DNA of 64,000 nt from Artocarpus heterophyllus (taxonomy: Eukaryota > Streptophyta > Magnoliopsida > Rosales > Moraceae): assembly GCA_025403435.1 (NCBI GenBank), contig CM046343.1, positions 24,521,126 to 24,585,125 of the forward strand, read 5' to 3'. Below the pieces are notes generated by a model. It was not told the DNA's origin. It made no database searches and saw nothing but the letters and a program-made list of their open reading frames with translations. The position numbers were made by a program, and so were the translations under genes. This document shows, in pieces, positions 1 to 11,884 of this stretch. Position 1 is the stretch's first letter. Each line of letters begins with the position of its first letter.

Positions 1-363
1 TTATAGAAAATGTATATCATGTTCTCAACGTTGCACCAGTTTTAATTTCACCACTTAATTGATACTCTTTAAAGATTATTATCTACTTTTTCATCAACTG
101 GTTCACTCTATACCTCCCAACTAGTAATGTTCATCATTTTAGCGATCAAAATCAGCATGTGACCGAGACAAGGTACAGATTTAATATGAAATTAAAATAT
201 AGAGGTACAAAATTAAGAACATTTGAAATGCATATTTTTAATAAGCTTAAAATGCAGATATAAAGTAGTAAACAACCGTTTTATTAAGGACTTGCAATCA
301 TTCAAAGACAAATACACACATTTGGAAACCAGAATTAGAAGCAAGTTTTACAGTCCAATGAAC

Positions 364-865
364 CTCTTCTCAATCCATTGCAAGTACGAAGCACTGTTCT
401 TTCCTTCCCCCGACAACAACTAGAAGTTAATCATTAAAAAAAAAAAAAAAAGCCAAACAAAAAACAGAAAGTGACCACCATTTCTTTCATTAGGACAGTT
501 TGAGTTGCTCCAAAGCAGATTCTTTACACCCAAAAAAACTTTTTAACCGCTTCTATTATTCCCAGAAATTTTCTAGGCAACCAAACAAACAGAGTACGAA
601 CCTCATAGTCGTTAGGTGAAAGGTGGGCATTTGTGGAGAGAGTGCGGGCAGAGAGGCGAGAGGAGGACTCGTTGGAAATGGAGGCGCTGCGGGTGAATGA
701 AAGAGGAAGCTTTGTTGAAATTATAATAGTGGGTCTCAAGGAGGAATTAGCAGAATTGGGTTCAAGAAAGGAAGGAAAGGGCTTTGGAGGGCATGGGTGT
801 TTTAGCCTTGGAGTTGGAGTCGTGTTTGGGTTCTGGGAAAACAAGAATGTGAGAGGAGTGGCCAT
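364..865 (-). CDS. 5' part of an unidentified gene, predicted plastid-targeted (partial, two exons seen)
   Basis: Not recognised. Exon 1 (865-602, 88 codons) opens at an ATGGC start, a good plant context. It encodes a Ser/Thr/Pro-rich, basic, acid-poor N-terminus beginning MATPLTFLF, typical of a chloroplast transit peptide, and ends in SPNDYE at a GAG|GTTCGT donor. After a T-rich tract, a TTCTAG acceptor opens a candidate exon 2 (419-364). It is in phase 0 and reads LLSGEGKNSASYLQWIEK before an AG|GTTCAT donor in phase 2. Both exons stay open across the join, which supports real coding. Without splicing, the first reading frame would stop at about 524 after 113 codons. No third exon is evident in 1-363, so the gene probably continues beyond the window edge. 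The two-exon model and the plastid location are inferences; a single-exon gene is a weaker alternative. Confidence 0.5.
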
Positions 866-1035
866 ATTTTGGTTCTCGGTTTTTGGATTTGGATGTGTCG
901 GATTTGAGGGCCGTTATTTATCTGCAGTGTCCACTTCCTTTACATTTACACCCCTATATTTTCCGAATTAACCAATGCACCCCCTTGATCAAAGACAATT
1001 ATTCAACACCCCTTGAGTTTAATAATTAACTTTAA
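866..1035. other. Upstream region of the left-edge gene
   Basis: Presumed promoter and 5' leader of the - strand gene starting at 865. It contains a GC-richer stretch (about 880-920) followed by AT-rich DNA. No clear TATA box position could be fixed. Confidence 0.3.
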
Positions 1036-1188
1036 TAAGGTGTTTGAAAGAATTGTTCAAATCAATGGTTTAAATTATGAATAGTATAAAACATTCACAT
1101 ATTATAATTAAAAAATACGGTATAAGCCTTGCATGTTACAGTTCTCAAACTCAAACTGATGGTTTAAACTATTTTCCTAAACACCTTA
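1036..1188. mobile_element. Miniature TIR element, hAT-like (about 150 bp)
   Basis: The left end reads TAAGGTGTTTGAAAGAATTG. The right end, read on the other strand, begins TAAGGTGTTTAGGAAAATAG. Both arms continue into related sequence around a GGTTTAAA core, so the whole unit folds back on itself. Size and terminal style fit a hAT-type MITE. Neither a clean 8-bp target duplication nor any coding capacity was seen. Similar GGTGTTTG-type ends recur near 4250 and 6920 and, as GCTGTTTGG, near 46807, suggesting a dispersed family. Confidence 0.55.
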
Positions 1189-2097
1189 CAAGTATATGAT
1201 AACAATACCCTTTCAATTAGACCCTTCATCTAAATAGGCTAAATCTTAATCCTTGTAACCGATAAAAAAAATACTTTTTAATAGAAAGTGAATCAATTAA
1301 ACTCTTTTTTATATTAAATAAGCGTAAAAACATCATTTTTCAACAATATATGTTGCCAAAAATCTTTTTTATGCATTGAGGGGTATATTTGGTATTTTAA
1401 AAAAATTAACTACTAAACTTTAGTCAACTTTCAGTCAACTAATAGATGAGGTGTCTTTGTAATTTTTAAGAAGTTAGGTGTTGATATAATTAGTTTTAGT
1501 TAAAAGGGATTGCTGTTAATTTGAAACAAAAGAGGTGCTACGTAATAAACTCTTTTTTAGGAAATACATATTTGATAGCGTGTATTATATCATATAAGGT
1601 GTATTTTATTGTGTTATATTGTCATAATATAACTCAGTGTTTGGTGTTGAAATATATTGTATGAAGGGTCAAGATATAATTTTTTAAAGTTGAAGGATCA
1701 AAACCAACATGGGGTCAAATTATATTTTATAAAATATATCAAAATGTAAATTTTTAAATTTATGAGCCAAAATGTAATTTTGAAAAAAATTAAAAGACCA
1801 AAAAATTTTAGCAAATAAAAAATTTGCATTGTGATCTTCTAATTTACAAAATTTTAAGTTTCAACCCAACCTTGCGCCAGCCTAACCTTGACCTCAAAGT
1901 TGGGGCAACACCAACGGGGATCTTTGTCGTTATAATATACATTTCTGATAACAAAAGGTTGACATCAAGTTAAGGCACAATTTTTCAAACAAGAACATAA
2001 ATCAATTTATGACATATGATAAACAAAATTTAAATAGCTTCTAAACAAGGTCTATCACTCTATACATTTACGTTCTTGGTATTAATTTCCAATTCAA
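1189..2097. other. AT-rich intergenic DNA, no gene seen
   Basis: No supported coding sequence. The stretch around 1640-1870 has the monotone 'aaaatgtaa / ggtcaaa' texture of old non-coding repeats. Confidence 0.4.
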
Positions 2098-2400
2098 AAA
2101 GGAAGTATGGATGAGACTGACGGGTGCCGGTGGTGATGGAGAGTCGGACCGTGGCTGCGGCCGCGGCTGCGGCTGCGTCTGCATCAACACTGCTGAAGCA
2201 ATTTTGTTAACAGAATCCCCTTCGGAACTCCTCTTTCAGATGACTTTTCAATTCAGGGGCAGCTGAACTCGATCAGCCATGATGAAGCCAGTCTCCAATG
2301 TCCAACGTACTGGCTCTTTCAGACAATTTCCCCAATTAAAAGAACTGTTGATCATCCGAATCAGCCGTGATGAGGAAAGGTCTCTAAGCCTGCAAATAGG
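2098..2400 (-). pseudogene. GC-rich gene-like relic, unidentified
   Basis: A sharp GC-rich island stands out from its surroundings and includes a GCGGCTGCGG-type tract near 2155-2180. On the - strand short open segments resemble protein (for example PELKSHLKEEFRRGF, about 2230-2270), but stops and frame changes break them. A TTTGCAG acceptor-like site lies at the - strand start of the island. This could be a decayed gene fragment or a piece captured by a transposon. The function cannot be named. Confidence 0.25.
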
Positions 2401-2859
2401 CACAATATGGCTTAGATTAAAATAAGCCTATTACTTTAGTGATCAGATTACACTTTGCAAAAAGTTATTGTTTTCTTTGCTTTTTTTTTTTTTTTTCCCT
2501 TTTCCTAGGACTTAGGATTTCTTTTTATTGCAGTCCACATAATGATTTGTTTGAATGCTGCAGTGATGGCGAAAGAAGAAAGGAAAAGTTGTGGTGGATG
2601 GAGCCAAAATTTTGCACACATAGGGTATGAAACAAAGATTATTGGATCATAATCTAGTGGATAATATCAAATCAGCTCATAGTTTAAAAATAGTCTTAGA
2701 TGTTGGGAGTTAAATAACACAAAAAAACTTAATAAAATACGAGTTTTTATTCAAATAAATCCCAACCCTTAAATTAATAAAACTATTGATCTCCGTCATT
2801 GATTCCAAATCATGTCCAAAACCATACACCTTTTACTGAGCAATAGTTTGAGGAGTTAT

Positions 2860-3120
2860 CCTTCCCCATAGTCGCCGCCATCAGCCAGCGTCCTCTGACG
2901 GAGTTGCTAGAGACGGGAGCTTGCTTGCCCTGATGGGTCGAGCCCTCTAAGCAGGCGACCCCTTCTCTACCGCCAAATACCCCAACGAATGCATTTTTGC
3001 CCGCAAGAGACCATCCGACGAGCAGGTCGACGACTTTAACATCGCCTCCAACTTCACGGCCACCAAGTGAGGAGGTCTCCAGTGCGTCGTGGTCTGCAGG
3101 TCTACGGCATTCCCTAGTGG
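2860..3120 (+). pseudogene. GC-rich coding-like fragment, unidentified
   Basis: A second GC-rich island. From about 2960 to 3069 a + strand frame reads AKYPNECIFARKRPSDEQVD and continues for twelve residues to a stop, with a stop a few codons upstream as well. Codon-like composition and an abrupt border with AT-rich flanks suggest a gene fragment, not random DNA. No family was recognised and no splice structure is convincing. Confidence 0.25.
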
Positions 3121-3392
3121 TGGCCTGGAATTATTTCATTTTTGAATAAATATTCTCAGATGATAAAACCTTTTGATTCCTCATTTTACTGGAGTTAAAA
3201 GTGGGCATTGATTATTTTAATGGCTTTGATTTTTTTTTTATTAGAGATCTGGGTTTGAGTTCTTTCTTTCACAGACATTGATTCTTTAATTTGACTTTTG
3301 AACGGTTAAAACATTGCTCTATATCATCATAATGAGACATTAGGCAGCCATGAATCGTCAAAATACTCTCTTTTTGCTGTATATCATCACAA

Positions 3393-3632
3393 TAAGACCT
3401 CGTTTGTTTCGTAGTTTGAATTACGGTTTGAATCATTTTGTTACAGTATTTTCTTTCACAAAAATTTAAGGGCCCGTTTGTTTCGATACTCGAATCATGG
3501 TTCGGATCATTTTATTATAGTATTTCTCTCACAAAAATTTAAATCTTCATTCAAATATTTTATTCAAATACTCGAACGAAACGGACCTTATTCAAATACT
3601 TTATTCAAATATTTGAACCAAACGGACTCTAA
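3393..3632. mobile_element. hAT-like miniature element with a duplicated left arm
   Basis: Two diverged direct copies of about 70-80 bp (3393-3470 and 3475-3542) both start CGTTTGTTTCG and end CACAAAAATTTAA. The right part contains ATTTGAACCAAACGGACTC, the inverted counterpart of the GGGCCCGTTTGTTTCG start at 3471. GGGCCCGTTTG-type ends are common in plant hAT MITEs. The target duplication is unclear. Confidence 0.45.
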
Positions 3633-4892
3633 GAAATCAGTGAGGCTTGACGACGGCGTGGTGAGGTCTGACGACAATATCCGCATATAGAAGTGAAGGA
3701 GTTGTCTACGATGGCTATGGGGAAGATCTTCAACCTTTGGGATTAGGGTTTGAATTAAGGGCTGGGATTGGAAGCTTTAAAGAAATTTTGAAATTTATTC
3801 GGGTTAAAGTTTATATTTCAAATAAGTTTTGTGCAGGATAAAAAATAAATAAATTTGATGTTTGTGAATTTATTTAATTCATGTGAGCTCATTATTTTTT
3901 TACCGTTCGATTGATGGACCAAAACTATTATTCACCAGCGGAGGATATAAGCTATTCTCCATGATAGAGATTCTCAATAAAAATAGCTGAACCGTGACGA
4001 AAGTACATGTCAAACATTCAAACATGTGTACATAAACATTATTTTTGGCCATTCATATCAAAGCCACAAGAAGAACACCGTCAAGATTCTTCCTTCTCTT
4101 CTTCTTTTTTTTTTTAACTTATCATATCAGTCTTGTTTTTTTTTTTTTTTTGTTCCCCTAGCGTTTTTTTAAGTTTTAAACAACATTGAAAAAGCGTCTC
4201 AATACAAAACATTATAGACTAATATTAAAGAAAATGAAAGATAAATAAGGTGTTTGACAATTCGATTGAAATCAATTAACACAACTCAAGAGGCACAAAT
4301 GCTCATACATTTTAATGCCCATATTAAAGGGCGAGATAGTGGAAATTGATATCTAAACACTTTGGCTGTTTGGCTGCTATCATAAAATGTCAACAGCCAA
4401 ATATCATCATAAGTTAGTATTTAAAATTGTTGTGTTTAAAAGGGAAGAATTTGAAGAAAGGGCCAAAAAAAATTTTGAATTGAGAAAATGACATCTTTTT
4501 TTTTTAACCAAAAAACACGTTTTTTTGACCAAAAAACACGTTTTTTTGTGTAGGTAAACTACCACAGTTTTTTTCAAAAAAATAAGAAAAATGACTGTAG
4601 CAAGATAAGAAACCTCAACATGATAAAAAAAAATTGGAACCATTTTAATGTCTAAAAAGCTTTTTTTGTGTCAAAAACTGACCTAAAAAAAAAGATCATT
4701 GACCAAAAGAAATTTTCCCAAAATGTCATTTTTACAAATCCTGCGTTTAAACGACCTGGGATTTAGGTTTATTTTATCCTTACAAGAGACGGATGGATTT
4801 GGTCTACAAACTCACCAAGTGGAGAGAGAGAGGGGGTAGGGAGAGAGCGAGAGGGGTTAGAAAGAGAAGCGAGACAACTAGGACTTCGATGT

Positions 4893-5607
4893 ATTTGTAG
4901 TAGGGGTGAACAACGGGCGGGTAGGCGGTTTTTGGGCGGGTGCGGGGCGGTTTTTTTAAGTGACGGGTTGACGATTAATCAACCCACAAACCGCCCATGG
5001 AGTGGCGGGCGGTTTCGGTTTGGGGGCGGGCGGGTGCGGGCGGGTTGGGCGGGTTGGGTCTACACTAATGTACAATATAATTTTTTGAGCTCTTTTATTA
5101 AAAAAAAGTGAAGAAAATTTGTAGAAAATATAAGACGATAATGTATGAAGCATTCTCAACAACAACCAAGTTTGACGCCTAAAGACAATAACCATATTCA
5201 CAACAAATTAAGAAACATAATCATTCATTGCAACAAGAAACATCAACTATATATGAAGTGATGAACAAAGTCAAGAATTCTTGTTCTTCCATAAAACCTG
5301 TTCATTGGGTTCAAAAATAACAGGATACTACAGATGAAATGATGAACAAAGTCAAATGTTCTTTTTTATTTTTAAAGAATGAGGAGTGAGAGAGGTTTAG
5401 ATTAAGTTTTTTTTTTTTTTTTTTTTTTTAAGAAGTAAACGGGCGGGTTCGGGTTGAACCCGCCCCCTAAAATTTAAAACCGTACCCGCCCGCCAACATA
5501 TGTAGGCGAGCGGGTTGAACCCGCATAGTCTTTTTTTTGGGCGGGCGGGCGGCGGTTGCGGGCGGCCGGCGGTTGCGGGGCGGTTTTTGTTCACCCCTAA
5601 TTTGTAG
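4893..5607. mobile_element. hAT-like non-autonomous foldback element with perfect 8-bp target duplication
   Basis: The element runs 4901-5599. It starts TAGGGGTGAACAACGGGCGG and ends TTTTTGTTCACCCCTA, so the termini are inverted copies (TAGGGGTGAACAA). ATTTGTAG lies directly outside both ends (4893-4900 and 5600-5607), an exact 8-bp duplication as made by hAT transposases. Each terminal arm (about 150 bp) is very GC-rich and built of GGGCGGGC-type words; the middle is AT-rich. No transposase is encoded, so mobilisation would have needed an enzyme supplied from elsewhere. Confidence 0.85.
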
Positions 5608-6079
5608 TTTTGCTTTTAATTTATTTTAATTTTTAAGTTTGTTGTGGAGCCGGTTGAGTTGAGTAGATCGGGTTGGGTGAATATTCCAAGCTGTAAATGA
5701 AATAAAAGGAAGGTTAGATGGAAATAATAGTTGTATATTAGCGCTCTAGTTGGAAAAGAATGAACGGCAGAGTTTAGTCCCAACCAGCACATCCTTTTGT
5801 GAATCCCAAAATCAAACATTCATCTATTCAAAAGAAATTTGGTGAGAACGGAAAAAACAACAACAACTAGTAGCTAGGCCCCCCATGTGCTTTTCTCGTG
5901 TATGAATATGAACATGGTCAAGTAGTGCTCTATCACGTTGCGAGCCCATCTCCTATTGTTGAGATGACATGCCCTTTTTCATAAGCTAATCACAGCACGG
6001 AGATCATGAAGAAACTGGACTAGCTTGGCAAGAGAAGTCACAAACCAAACGTCACAGATGATGTGCAATCTTACACTAA

Positions 6080-7000
6080 TCAAGGGCTGTTTAGAATGAC
6101 CTGTGCTTTTATTTTTAAGGATTAAAACAAGATAATTATAAGTTAGAGTTTTTTATAAAAGCTTTTAAATTTGTCTGTTTAAACAAGTTAAAAGCTTTTA
6201 TTGTTATAAAATATAATATAATATAAGAATACCGATGAAATTTATATTTTGTTATTTAAAAATAAAAAGTTAAAAAGGTAAAGAAAAAAACTTTTGATTA
6301 TTGTATTTTTTATGTCATTATCAAAGAGGTGGATTATCTTAGAAGTGCTTATAACAACAGAAAGCTTAATCAACACATCAATTTAAACACACTCAAAAGT
6401 AGTCTTTGGGTTGAATAAGGCAAAGAGCCTGTTTGGTATTGTTGTGCTATGCTATTATTTTTATTGTTCCGTGCTTTTGTTGTATTGTATTATGGGCTAT
6501 GAATACCAAAAGCAAAATTACAGGTTTTGTTAATTATGTATAAAATTGTTATGGACATCTATAATAACAAAAATAGACATATTTTACTAAGCATATGTTA
6601 CAGGTTTAGTTTTTAATTTTAATTTTAAGGTTAAGATATGTAATATTTATACATTGAAATGTTAAAAAATTTTAATTTTATCTAAAAAGATTGGCTTTTC
6701 AATAATAATGTTGTTAATTTGTTAATTGAATCATGGATTTTTTTTTCTCAAGTTTCAATTAAAATAAAAAGAATCATTCTAACAAAAAGCACAATGATAA
6801 CTTAGTACTTTTATATTAAAAGAGCAAAAGTTGCTGTGAAAAACAACCATTTACCTGCTTCTTAACTTTTCATGTTAGATAGTAGTTTTTAAAAGCAATT
6901 TTATTAAAGTAAAGTTTAACAAACACCTTAAACTACTATCAGCTGTTACAAAAGCTAAAAGTAATGCCAAATAGGCCAAAAGCATCAAGAAATTTGCTTA
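6080..7000. mobile_element. Clustered hAT-like TIR remnants
   Basis: At 6427 GCCTGTTTGGTATTG faces AATGCCAAATAGGCC at about 6963-6977, forming an inverted pair around 550 bp of AT-rich DNA. A weaker pair lies just to the left (GGGCTGTTTAGAATGACC near 6085, and TTTAAACACACTC near 6383-6395). The terminal words are those of hAT MITEs. No exact target duplication was found and nothing is coded. Confidence 0.4.
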
Positions 7001-7522
7001 AATTAGGAAAGAATTTTGAAATTTGCATAGTTTTCTCTGTGATCACGTTGGAAAAGCAAAGGATGTGCCTCCTCAACTTTCTTCTTTAATTTTGCGTCGT
7101 TCTTTTATACCTCTGCTATTTTGATTAATGTATAAAAGGATAAATTGGGACCTGAAGTATAGACATATATCTTCAGACATTTCAATAAACTATATAGTTT
7201 TGAATCAGTAAGGTAGTAAATACAAAATTTACTAATATGGTGTTTAACAAACTGATTTGAACTCGAAAATAAATTCAAGTACCATAGCATATGAGAGATT
7301 TATATTGTAGTTGCATTTCGTTTTTATACTACACCTGTTAAGAGTTTTTTACTATGAATGGTTCGAACTGATGAGTTTGAAATAATATATTGAACACAGT
7401 AAAATTTTAAAAAGAACATAATTTATCTTTTTTGAAAATGTTTTTCCTCCCTCAATGGATATTGGGACCAGGATCTAATGTTTGTAATTTTTTTTAAAAA
7501 AACATAAACATGAAATATAAAG

Positions 7523-8619
7523 GGGAAAATTTCATATTAGTATTATATGTTATGCGTTTAGTATCCTATGTTTTGTAATATTTAATATTGATACCTTGAC
7601 TTTTTTTTAAAAAAAATTTAGTATCTCAGAACCTTTTTTTAAGACATAAAAAGACAAAATTAACCTTATTATAAAATATAAACGGTTGACCAAAAACTTT
7701 TTAAATAAAAAACTCAAAAACTGAAAAAAAAAAACTCAAAAACAAAGTCATATCTCATCTTCCTCGTCTTATCTCTCCCCTCCACCTTCATTGTCATCTA
7801 CACCATCACCTGCATCTTTAGATCGTGGAAATCGTGGGTCGTGAAGGGGTAGGGCCAAATCGTGAGCTTGGCGTGACCACCGTAGTCGAGATCCCGTCGC
7901 ATTCTATAGCTGCCCTTGCAAATCTGTCGCTGGTGGTTGAGAGAATACTCAAGCATAGTTTTTGGGTTTTTTTTTGGGAAATTTAGAAGAAGAAAATCAA
8001 AAGAAAATGGAAGAATTATTTTGGGTCTTGGGTTTTGGTTTTTGGGGCTACGGGGGTGGGGGTTGTGCGATGGAGAGGGTGGGATGGTTGGTGTGACGTG
8101 GTGGGGCGATGGGGGTGGGGATTGTGCAATAGAGAGGGGCGTCAACTCAGCGAATTGGAAATAGGATTTGGATTTTTTTTCAAAGGATTAGGGTTTTTTC
8201 AGATTGAAGAAGATGAAGAAGAAGATTAAGATGAGGGTTGGGATTAAGATTGGGATTAGAAAGCTCTAAGTTGAGTTGAAGAACTTGCAGGAGAACCTTT
8301 GGGTCTTTTTTTTTTTTTCAAGACCAATTCATGCTTGGGGTTTTTTCAGAAGCACGTGCATGAATTTTTTGGGTTTTGTTTCTTTTTTCGTTTTTTGTTT
8401 CGTTTTTTTTTTTTACTTTTGGGTTTTTTTATTAAAATTTTTTGTCAACTATTTTTATTTTATAACAAGGATAATTATCTTTTTGTGTTCTTAAAAACAG
8501 CTTCAAAATACTAAAAAAGATTTTTTGAAAAATCGATGTATCAATACTTAAATATTCTAAACATAAAATACCAAACATATATTTCGATATAACACCTGAT
8601 ATTATTTATAAATTTTCCC
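7523..8619. mobile_element. Mutator-like (MULE) TIR element with gene-like interior
   Basis: The outer ends are GGGAAAATTT (7523) and AAATTTTCCC (8619). The arms stay inverted-complementary for about 90 bp (for example TAATATTTAATATTGATACC on the left against GAATATTTAAGTATTGATAC on the other strand at the right). AATATAAAG precedes the left end and AATATAAAA follows the right end, a 9-bp duplication with one mismatch, as expected for Mutator-type insertion. The interior (about 7740-8240) is much richer in GC and in purine/pyrimidine asymmetry than the arms and has overlapping open frames of 60-115 codons on both strands, but no recognisable transposase. It is best read as non-autonomous, possibly carrying captured host sequence. 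Confidence 0.65.
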
Positions 8620-8668
8620 AATATAAAATTTTATAAAAGAAAGGACACATGAATGCTGGTAATGGGAT

Positions 8669-11600
8669 AATAATGTAATAACTGAGGAAACGTCATCAAT
8701 AAAACCTAATATTTAATTAGGTTTAATTAATGAATTTATTCTTAAAAATGTGAAATTTTGTAAAAATTATAATTTCTGTGAAAATTACAATAAAATATGA
8801 ATGAGCGGCATTGATTGCAAATTTTATGGCATATGTAATGCAATAGTGGATATTGTAAATACAAATTTTATGAGTTTGATGACTCTGAGATTTGTGCATA
8901 ATATCCATAAAATGAATTTTATGTCACAATTAATTGTGAAATTGTGATACAAACGAATGAATGATTAGAATGTAAATAGGACATAGAGGTTGTCCTAACC
9001 CTAACTGAGGGTAGAAAGGAGGCTAGAGCAGTATAAGAATACTGCTAAATAAAAACGCAGATACGAAAAATGTCACGATTAGCCTCCAAAAGTGAACGAA
9101 AAGTAAGTTAAATATTTTTATACAGTCTAAGGATAGAAAGTATACTGATTTGAACACGACAGTATGGGAAAAATACTGTGTGGTGAAAAATTACACAGTA
9201 TAAATTTTTAACTCCACAAAGTGGACACTCCTTGATTTTCTATTGGGCCACATGTCAAGAAAAGTGGCTCAATCACCTTGTGACACCTAGTGGTATACTC
9301 ATGGGTTACCATGAGTCACCAAATGTGATAAGGATGCATTTAAGGCAAATTATCACAAAAATTCATTTCCTTTCTTTTGTTCCAAGATCCGGCAGCCATA
9401 TCCAAGAGTTCTAAAAAATTTCTCAGCCCCCAAACTTTACAAAAATATCCCCCAAACAAGTTTTACAAGCAAGTACAAGAATTTCCCACAAGTTTTAAGG
9501 TAAAATCCTAAACTTTTTAATGAGTTTTCAAGAAATTTTTCATGGGTAAAGGGAAAAAATTAATCCATGGTATTTTTGCATGAAAAGGAAGTACAAGAAG
9601 AAATTCAAGAAGCCTTTGAAGGCTAGAAATCCAAAAAGTGCTACTTGGGTAAGTTTTGAAGTTTAAAGTTTTGAATTTTGTTTTGATTTTTATTCTTTCA
9701 AACCCATGAGGGGTTTTGAGCATGTATTTGATGAAATTTCATGTATATGTGATGAATGGCAAGTTTAAGTTGTGAAACTTTGGTTTATAGTGTAAAACGG
9801 CAATTTTTGCAAAAAGTGTTGTTTTTGCAATTTTGATGTTAGACTTTGCAAAAGTGATGTTTGAGCATGAGAACCTTTTGATTAAGGCATGAAATGGTTT
9901 CTGCAGGGGTAGAATTACAATTTTTAAATGGGTTTTTGTAAAAATGTCATAGGGACTAAATTGAAAGAAAAAGTTCCTTCTCGGCAGATTTGAAAAATAG
10001 TAAAAAACGCTCCTGTACAGTGAGATTTTGGAAAAGGTTAAAACATGAAAGTTGTAGATCTCGATGAAACTGTTAGGCCAAGCGGATGGTTTTTCTAAAA
10101 ACTCAATCGTTTATGAGTTTTTGATTTTTCAAGAATATGTTAAAAGTGAAAAAAGTGTTAAATGGCAAAAATGTTAATTTTTCAAAATGATTTAAGGTAT
10201 GGTGCCTTAAGTAAAAATGATCCTTGAGAAAAATAGGAAATTTTGATGCAAAGAAGTAAATTTTAGTCCCGGGGTAAAATCGTCAAAATTTTCAGTTCAG
10301 GGACTAAACCGCAAAGTTTTATGAAAATGGGGCATAATTGAGAAATAAAGGGATTTGACCCACTAGGGTGTTATTTTGAAATTAGTATACGGTTATTTTC
10401 ATAAGAATAACGAAATCGAGCTCGGGTAGATTAGTAGACCCATGAAGGGCAAAATCGTCATTTTCGTCCACATAACCCGAACCGCTTTGAAATGTTTCCA
10501 ACGGGATAAGAAAACGACTAGAAAGGTTCCCGCCCTTCGTTAGAAACGATAGGGTAAAGTTAGATAGAAATAAGAAAAAACAGTGGTTTTTGGAGTTGTA
10601 CATAGTAATGCAACTCAATTTATAACTAACGGATGTTTCGTATCGAAACATAGTGGAATTTGGCTAATGGCTTTGTAATTGGCCAACAGGATCCTAGGAG
10701 TCTAGGAGAAGGGAAATCGAGGTTAAGTTGCTCAACATTCGCATAAAGTAAGTACCCTTCCCACCTACAGTATGAAATGTAGGTTTAGAAAGAAATGTAT
10801 GTATATGTATACATGTGCGTATAATTAAGTGTAAACTTGTATGTTTGCCATGATATGAATACCTAGGGGTATAGTCATGTATGAATAATTGTGAGCATAC
10901 GAATGGATACCTGTGTGTATAATATGTTATGTACCTGTGTGTACAATAATGAAAATGAGCATGTGTACCATGATTTCGTACCTGTGTGTATAACATGTTA
11001 TGTACCTGTGTGTACAATAATGAAAATGAGCATGTGTATCATGATTTTGTACCTGTGTGTACAATGATAAATACTTAAGTATGTATAAAGTAGGTATCTG
11101 TGTGTACATTTTATGTTAAGTACCTGTGAGTACATTATGCTATATACATGTGCGTATATTAATGTGTACCAGTGTGTATAAAAAGTAAGTACCTGTGTGT
11201 ACTATGCTATGCAAGAGAATTTATGTTTCATGGATAATATGTGATTATCACTTCATGCATGGTATGTCAACCATAATAAATGGAATGGTAAATGTATCAC
11301 CAGAAATTAAGAAAAGTGTCGTATCGACTCCTAACTCAAGGGGAGTTTAAAGGATATGTTACGGTCACGGTGTTACGTAGACCTAAATGAAATTACGTAA
11401 TGGTACGAACACTTGGGCCGTAGTAAAGATAAGAAATGATGAGGATAAGGAAATTTTATAAGAAAGCATAATTAATTCATGCATTCATTTGAATATCCAT
11501 GTGGGATTTATGGGACTTACTGGGCGTTAGCTCATTAAGTATTTCATGCTGTACGTATTCCGACGAGAAGGTCAGAATAAGTTCAAATGGTGAGCTGGCG

Positions 11601-11884
11601 GAGGGGTGGATGGTGTACAGATTGAGTATGGAGTCCGCTGCTGTAATGTTTTCCGCCACGTATGTTTAAAGTTATTTTGAAATGAAATGTTTAAAAGAAA
11701 GATGTTGTAAAAGTAAAAGTATTAATTATGTAAAACAAGTATGTGAAAGTATTTTGGGAGTTACCAAAGTCAATGCAAGCAAATTATTTATTCCTGTTTA
11801 AAAAAAAAAAATTCCTAAATTTTTGCCCTAAAGTAAGTAAGAAAGAACTTTATCACAGCTCAAAAAACGGGTTGTGACAAATAA
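8669..11884 (+). mobile_element. Solo LTR, about 3.2 kb, probably Ty3/gypsy-type, 5-bp target duplication
   Basis: The LTR body is 8674-11879. It starts TGTAATAACTGAGG and ends CGGGTTGTGACA, so it has canonical TG...CA termini. AATAA lies directly outside both ends (8669-8673 and 11880-11884). There is no internal gag-pol, primer-binding site or second LTR, so it is a solo LTR left by recombination between two LTRs. Length and end style match large plant gypsy LTRs; the superfamily and the + orientation are inferred from the resemblance of its 3' end to other plant gypsy LTRs. An AT-rich 5-bp duplication could arise by chance, which tempers certainty. Confidence 0.7.
10908..11125. repeat. Tandem repeat, 71-bp period, inside the solo LTR
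   Basis: The word TACCTGTGTGTA starts units at 10908, 10979 and 11050, exactly 71 bp apart. The first two units are nearly identical, sharing for example GTGTACAATAATGAAAATGA; the third is partial. Degenerate copies of TACCTGTG(T/A)GTA continue to about 11200. Confidence 0.85.

Noticed and set aside
7355..7385. GGTTCGAACT resembling a tRNA B box
   Set aside because: No A box at the right distance and no cloverleaf could be drawn.
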